Source: Isoperla grammatica
Taxonomy: Eukaryota; Arthropoda; Insecta; Plecoptera; Perlodidae
Length of the DNA stretch: 64,000 bases
Assembly (NCBI GenBank): GCA_945910005.1
Contig: OX246741.1
Coordinates: 49,063,167 to 49,127,166, forward strand
Direction: 5' to 3'
Both the position numbers and the translations under genes were made by a program. Positions 59,083-64,000 of the stretch are shown here, piece by piece; within the stretch, counting starts at the first letter, position 1; each line of letters opens with the position of its first letter. The notes under the pieces were generated by a model. That model had not been told where the DNA came from, ran no database searches, and saw nothing but the letters and a program-made list of their open reading frames with translations.

Positions 59083-60290
59083 ATGTTTGTACACCGTGAT
59101 GTTGGCAGAATTGATTTAAACCTACATGTACGACACGTTACTTTTGTTCTGTCAAGTTGTTTGATGGTGATGATTGTACACCATGATGTTGGCAGAACTG
59201 ATTTAAACCGACATGTAAGACACGTAACTTTTATTCTGTCAAGTTGTTTGATGGTGATGTTTGTACACCCTGATGTTGGCAGAACTGATTTAAACCGACT
59301 TGTAAGACACGTAACTTTTATTCTGTCAAGTTGTTTGATGGTGATGATTGTACACCATGATGTTGGCAGAACTGATTTAAACCGACATGTAAGACACGTA
59401 ACTTTTATTCTGTCAAGTTGTTTGATGGTGATGTCTGTACAACGTGATGTTGGCAGAACTGATTTAAACCGACTTGTAAGACACGTAACTTTTATTCTGT
59501 CAAGTTGTTTGATGGTGATGTTTGTACACCGTGATGTTGGCAGAATTGATTTAAACCTACATGTACGACACGTAACTTTTATTCTGTCAAGTTGTTTGAT
59601 GGTGATGTTTGTACATCGTGATGTTGGCAGAATTGATTTAAACCGACATGTACGACACGTAACTTTTATTCTGTCAAGTTGTTTGAATGTGATGTTTGTA
59701 CACCCTGATGTTGGCAGAACTGATTTAAACCGACTTGTAAGACACGTAACTTTTATTCTGTCAAGTTGTTTGAATGTGATGTTTGTACACCCTGATGTTG
59801 GCAGAACTGATTTAAACCGACTTGTAAGACACGTAACTTTTATTCTGTCAAGTTGTTTGATGGTGATGATTGTACACCATGATGTTGGCAGAACTGATTT
59901 AAACCGACATGTAAGACACGTAACTTTTATTCTGTCAAGTTGTTTGATGGTGATGTTTGTACATCGTGATGTTGGTAGAATCGATTCAAACCGACATGTA
60001 CGACACAACTTTTATTCTGTCAAGTTGTTTGATGGTGATGTTTGTACACCCTGATGTTGGCAGAACTGATTTAAACCGACTTGTAAGACACGTAACTTTT
60101 ATTCTGTCAAGTTGTTTGATGGTGATGTTTGTACACCCTGATGTTGGCAGAACTGATTTAAACCGACTTGTAAGACACGTAACTTTTATTTTGTCAAGTT
60201 GTTTGATGGTGATGTTTGTACACCGTATTGTTGGCAGAATTTATTAAAAACGACATGTACGTACGACACAACTATTATTCTGTCAAGTTG
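59083..60290. repeat. 87-bp minisatellite, about 14 units
   Basis: The unit is GATGTTTGTACACCGTGATG, TTGGCAGAACTGATTTAAAC, CGACATGTAAGACACGTAAC, TTTTATTCTGTCAAGTTGTT, TGATGGT. Because 87 is a multiple of three, frames stay open on both strands (312 and 323 codons). Most differences change amino acids (CATGT/CTTGT, CACCGT/CACCCT) and a 2-nt deletion at about 60005 breaks the plus frame. I therefore read this as a minisatellite and not a repeat protein. Confidence 0.93.
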
Positions 60291-60299
60291 TGTGCTCGA

Positions 60300-60690
60300 T
60301 TCTCACCACTAGTAAAGCGCTACTCACAATTGTCGCCTGTCGGTATCGGGATCGCAATGGCATCCGGAAATCATGAAAGAGTTAAAAGCCAACTACATTT
60401 GAAGGCATCTTAATTGTAATCGGGATCACGATTGTGGAAATAAGATTCACCATTACAATCCATTACGACGTTACGATTTTGTTGTGAACAGCGCCATAAA
60501 AAGTAAGTAAGGTAACTTACATTTCCGGATAACGATTACAATTGCGATGCCGTCAGTTGTGGTTGAGGTTCTTATGTCTCTGTTCAAAATAAAATCGTAA
60601 TGTCTTAATTATTTAGCATGAGAAAATTTACGATTGCGATCCCGATCCCGATTAAGATCACGATGCCGACAGTTGTGGTTAGGGCTTAAT
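60300..60690. repeat. Imperfect inverted repeat with GATCGGGATC/GATCCCGATC words
   Basis: The left segment AATTGTCGCCTGTCGGTATCG and right segment GATGCCGACAGTTGTGGTTA are inverted relatives. An intermediate copy, GATGCCGTCAGTTGTGGTTG, lies at 60547. It looks like a decayed palindromic element. Confidence 0.55.
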
Positions 60691-60772
60691 CCTAATAAAC
60701 GTGAATCTAAAACAGTTATTATGAGTGTGCTCAGTGCTAGACTTTTGTACTTCCGTTACAACGTACAAACTA

Positions 60773-60898
60773 GTCTTGGTCACCGGTAATGCTGCTTATT
60801 ATGGGATTGAGTCATACTAACAGCCCTCGGACGCTCCTCTCCAACATTTCCAAATAGAACTATCCTAGTTAGTCACCTGAAGAGGGACACACAGGTAT
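60773..60898 (+). mobile_element. tRNA-derived SINE, second family, 3' fragment with TTA tail
   Basis: GGGATTGAGTCATACTAACA and AGTCACCTGAAGAGGGAC match the copy at 56225-56480. It runs directly into the long (TTA)n tract, probably its expanded tail. Confidence 0.65.
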
Positions 60899-61045
<147 letters not shown>

Positions 61046-61160
61046 ATTGTTGCAATACATACAAACTCGGTCAAAACCGGCATAAACATGTTGTACGGAC
61101 ACAAATGTCAAGTATTTCCATGTGTTTACCTTATTAAAATCTACTTAGAACTACTAAATA

Positions 61161-61218
61161 TATCTTCTTCTACTTCTTCTTCTTGTTCTTGTTCTTCTTC
61201 TTCTTCTTCTTCTTCTGC
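61161..61218. repeat. (TTC)n microsatellite
   Basis: CTTCTTCTA/CTTCTTGTT units for about 58 bp. Confidence 0.9.
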
Positions 61219-61340
61219 TTCTCAAATGCCTACATTTGGCTATACTACTTAATATATCATTGTCCACATTATTTTTTCCAAACCGAATTGTGGATGCTAT
61301 GTACGGTCGTGGCCGATTTGTACTCATATTATTATTTTAT

Positions 61341-61343
61341 TTA

Positions 61344-61398
<55 letters not shown>

Positions 61399-61740
61399 CT
61401 TTATTTATCACATCACCAGATGGCAGGTACATTATTAGTCTACAGCACCAAAGGTGATCCTCACCTCTTAGGTGCTGCAACCACACATTACAAAACACAT
61501 TACAAAGATAATTACATTTTAAAAAGATTTTACATATCACAAAGATTATTATATTACACATAAATCAAATATAGTTGAATTCATGACACCGCGTGGCCCT
61601 GCGGTGCGACGCGGTACGAACCCGGGCCAACCCAAAACACCCGCACCGCATCGCAGGACCACGCAATGTCATAAATTCTACATAAAACAATTATATAAAC
61701 ATAACATAAAGACTTCAATATAAAAACTGATATCAAAATA
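61341..61740 (-). mobile_element. Probable 3' UTR and (TAA)n tail of the retrotransposon at 61741-62400
   Basis: Continues from the stop codon without other features to GATGTGATAAATAAAGATAA and a (TAA)n tract read on minus, a usual 3' end for such elements. A small G+C-rich palindrome (CACCGCGTGGCCCTGCGGTG and its partner) at 61586-61672 may be a nested insertion. Confidence 0.6.
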
Positions 61741-62400
61741 TTATAGAACCTTTCTCAAAATGCGAGCAGTACCCAGAATGGCTGTCTTCTGTAGTTCCCT
61801 TGTGTTATGTTGTCCTGGTATATCTTCTAAATAATTTTGAAATGTTTTGCTGATGGCACCTGTCGCTCCAATTATGATCGGGATTACCTTTGTCCGCATC
61901 CCCCACATTCTCTGGGTTTCAATTTGTAAGTCTTTGTATTTGGTTTTCTTTTGCGCCTCCTTAGTTGTGATGTTATTGTCAGAGGGCACCGCTACATCCA
62001 CCATAATACATTGTCTATTCTCATGATCTTTAATAATTATGTCTGGCTTATTATGCTGAATATATCGATCTGTGTAGACTTGACTATCCCAGAGTAATGT
62101 TATTGAGCCTTGATGTATTGTACTTATTGGATGATGCTCGTACCAATTAGTACAAACATCTATATTATAGAAACGACATATATCCCAGTGCAGACGTGCA
62201 CAAACCCGGTTATGTCGCTCTATATACTCATGTTTGGCCAAAATTGGGCAACCTGATACAATGTGGTCCACTGTCTCATTAAATTGTTTACAAAGACGAC
62301 AATGAACATCAGTTCGGGTCTTATACATTTTTTCCTCAATATATCTGGTTTTCAATGCTTGGTCTTGGGCTGCAATCAGAAGGCTTTCAGTCTCTCCTTT
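61741..62400 (-). pseudogene. C-terminal part of a non-LTR retrotransposon polyprotein with zinc knuckle and REL-type endonuclease motifs
   Basis: The intact part runs from KGETESLLIAAQDQALKTRY to a stop after ARILRKVL (61741). CRLC-x8-H-x4-C matches the zinc knuckle that precedes the restriction-like endonuclease of R2-type non-LTR elements. KPDIIIKD ... CIMVDVAVPSDNN carries the PD and D/VA residues expected of that nuclease fold, and VIPIIIGATGAI and TARILRKVL are typical of the tail. The reverse transcriptase is missing: the copy is 5'-truncated at a TTA/AAT tract (62400-62462). It is probably followed by its 3' untranslated region to the (TTA)n at 61341-61398. Such a nuclease would nick target DNA during retrotransposition. 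This copy is dead or nearly so, though the remaining frame is undamaged. Confidence 0.8.
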
Positions 62401-62405
62401 ATTAA

Positions 62406-62438
<33 letters not shown>

Positions 62439-62462
62439 AATCATTATTATTATTATTATTAA
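62400..62462. repeat. (TTA)n microsatellite
   Basis: An interrupted TTA tract, read as Asn codons on the minus strand upstream of the retrotransposon fragment. Confidence 0.95.
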
Positions 62463-62511
62463 TCATTAATATGGTTGAAAAAATAAGAATGCTAAACCGA
62501 TCACAACACAT

Positions 62512-63114
62512 ATGCTCTACTCCTGTTTAGATGTAGATATAGATGTAGACAAACAAATTAGATCCCATCCAACTAGTTCTAATCCACAATTTAATTCAGA
62601 ATGGTAGGTAAACAAATCCTGTTTTCTGATTAAGACGAAATGTTTTCATGTAGTTTTGAGAGTGAAACAAAATTATCAGCTTCATAACAATAACATTTTT
62701 ATTCTTATTTTTATGCAAAAATACACGGAAAGAACCCGAATTTCATTCAAACGTTATATTCTCAGATATGGCATCATGATCTGAAATAAATGATGCCCCA
62801 GACGGATTAAAGTTATCAGATGAGTTGACTTAATACTGCACGAATGTAATTCTGAAACGCCAAATTGATCTAAAAACTTAAATCAGTCCATCTCGCCAAA
62901 TCGAAATTTTCAATACTCGATACTGTTCAAAATAAAAAAACGAAATGAAGCTTACTTTCAATTTAGAACCGCGATCCGAAGTAAAATTCAAATTTTTAGA
63001 AAGCACGATACACATTGAGGTGTACGTTCTTGACAACACAACGAAGTACAACTCGTAACTTACTGTAAACGTTTTACGATAAAGTCACTTCCGTGATAAC
63101 TGTGCCCTGACATA
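62512..63114. other. No gene seen
   Basis: AT-rich spacer. Confidence 0.45.
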
Positions 63115-63270
63115 ACACTTACGTCGGAATGCAGAGTCAAGTTTGTGATTTGTTTATAGTTGCTGTGGAGTTTGTTCTTCTTATGGTAAAAAGCATGTAA
63201 TAAAACAATTTCACAGCAACAAATCCTGTACTTAACTTGACACTGGATTCTGCATACGGCCCTAGTGTCA
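63115..63270. mobile_element. Decayed MITE
   Basis: GGAATGCAGAGTCAAGTT and AACTTGACACTGGATTCTGC, plus GTTGCTGTGGAG and TTTCACAGCAACAAATC, are inverted pairs around a central spacer. Boundaries are uncertain. Confidence 0.5.
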
Positions 63271-63464
63271 AGTGTGTTTTGTAGGTATAGGCCCTATTGT
63301 TTCTGGATTTAGTCTTGTGTATTTTATTCTGTAAATTTCTTATTTCATTTTACTATATAGCACTACTTGCGGAAATTATTTCATTATAACTAATTAATTA
63401 AATGAAGAAGTATTCAATGGTATTTTATTGCTCAATAAGCTTGCGGCTTGCTTTGCTTACAGTA

Positions 63465-63678
63465 TGCAGTCCAGGTTAGTGGAGGAACCTATGACTTGTC
63501 AAAGTTACACCGTCCTTTCGGATGGGACGTAAAGCCGATGGTCCCCTTGGTACTTTTCGACAGGAGTAGGCTAGGTGCCGGTACCAGGCTTCCCCTCCTC
63601 CCTTCCTCAATCATCACTCATCAGGCTAAAGAGGGAATTGTGCCCTACACTGGCCTGAATTACAATAAAGTAAACTAA
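63465..63678 (+). mobile_element. 5S-derived SINE family, 5'-truncated copy
   Basis: GCAGTCCAGGTTAGTGGAGG through TCAGGCTAAAGAGGGAATTG and the ATTACAATAAAGTAAACTAA tail. Matches 41150-41350. Confidence 0.88.
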
Positions 63679-63728
63679 AGTCAAGTATGCCGATTGCCGA
63701 CTATAAATGATAAACACAATATCTCAAC

Positions 63729-63798
63729 AGCAGAGGTGCAGTGGAAACGTTCTGGGCCTCTAACCCAGAGGTCTGTGGTTCGAAACCATGCTCTGATA
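63729..63798 (+). pseudogene. tRNA-iMet pseudogene
   Basis: Clearly related to the initiator tRNA at 51365: shared AGCAGAG, CTGGGCC, TAACCCAGAGGTC and CGAAACCATGCTCTG. The anticodon loop is CCTCTAA (TCT instead of CAT), the acceptor has a G-A mismatch (AGCAGAG against CTCTGAT), the D arm is altered and two bases are lost. Probably non-functional. Confidence 0.8.
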
Positions 63799-64000
63799 AC
63801 GTTTATTTTTTATTTTGTTGTGTACAACGGTTACTAAATTCAAAGCTTTCAATTGAACTACAGTGTTAAAAATTAATTTGTAAATATCAGTAATGAGACA
63901 TAACCGATTGAGATGGGTCCCTCTTCGTAGTGACCGGTGCCGCAAGGAGGGCTCACGTGCATTCTTTTCATCATCCCTTTGCTCATTCATCAAGGTCTTT
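63799..64000. other. No gene seen
   Basis: The right edge of the window; spacer with a short frame on minus. Confidence 0.4.

Noticed and set aside
59070..60054. A repeat protein of more than 300 codons on either strand
   Set aside because: A stop-free 87-bp minisatellite; differences among units are mostly amino-acid-changing and an indel breaks the plus frame.
63448..63678. A conserved 76-codon peptide also seen at 25763 and 58395
   Set aside because: The similarity is between SINE copies, not proteins.

Overview
This is nuclear DNA of an animal. The only protein-coding gene I can identify is the 5' part of a copper type II monooxygenase gene of the tyramine/dopamine beta-hydroxylase family (Tbh). 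It lies on the minus strand and runs off the left edge. Its best remembered match is to arthropod tyramine beta-hydroxylase. Together with spliced small exons, long introns, many MITEs, tRNA- and 5S-derived SINEs and non-LTR retrotransposon pieces, this suggests an invertebrate, probably an arthropod. The species cannot be named from the sequence.

Layout. Four coding exons read right to left: exon 1 (13416-13509, signal peptide), exon 2 (6518-6693) and exon 3 (2514-2660), which together encode the DOMON domain, and exon 4 (772-1035), which ends the DOMON part and starts the copper-binding domain with its first two histidine ligands. All junctions agree in phase (1, 0, 0) and have GT/AG signals, giving about 227 residues. 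Later exons lie to the left of the window.

The striking feature is that exons 1, 2 and 3 each have a large tandem array on their 5' side. Each array unit is a copy of the exon's own 5' boundary. Array 1 (2610-5729) has about 38 copies of an 82-bp unit: 51 nt of exon 3 plus 31 nt of intron with the splice acceptor. Array 2 (6608-11290) has about 41 copies of a 100-121-bp unit: 86 nt of exon 2 plus about 35 nt of intron. Array 3 (13564-16330) repeats the sequence just upstream of exon 1, including about 22 copies of a TATATAAG motif. Most long open frames between 2.5 and 16.4 kb are by-products of these arrays.

From 16.4 to 64 kb I see no convincing host protein gene. There is one intact initiator tRNA-Met (51365-51436), a decayed relative of it (63729-63798), and dense mobile elements. 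These include two hAT-type elements with perfect 8-bp target duplications, a long foldback element, a nested transposon whose empty site and sister copy are also in the window, several MITE families, a 5S-derived SINE family, tRNA-derived SINEs, and two 5'-truncated non-LTR retrotransposons, one with an endonuclease domain. There are also a 58-copy 55-bp satellite with a 660-bp higher-order duplication (35000-38187), a 14-copy 87-bp minisatellite (59083-60290), and long TACA, CTTA, ATC and TTA microsatellites.
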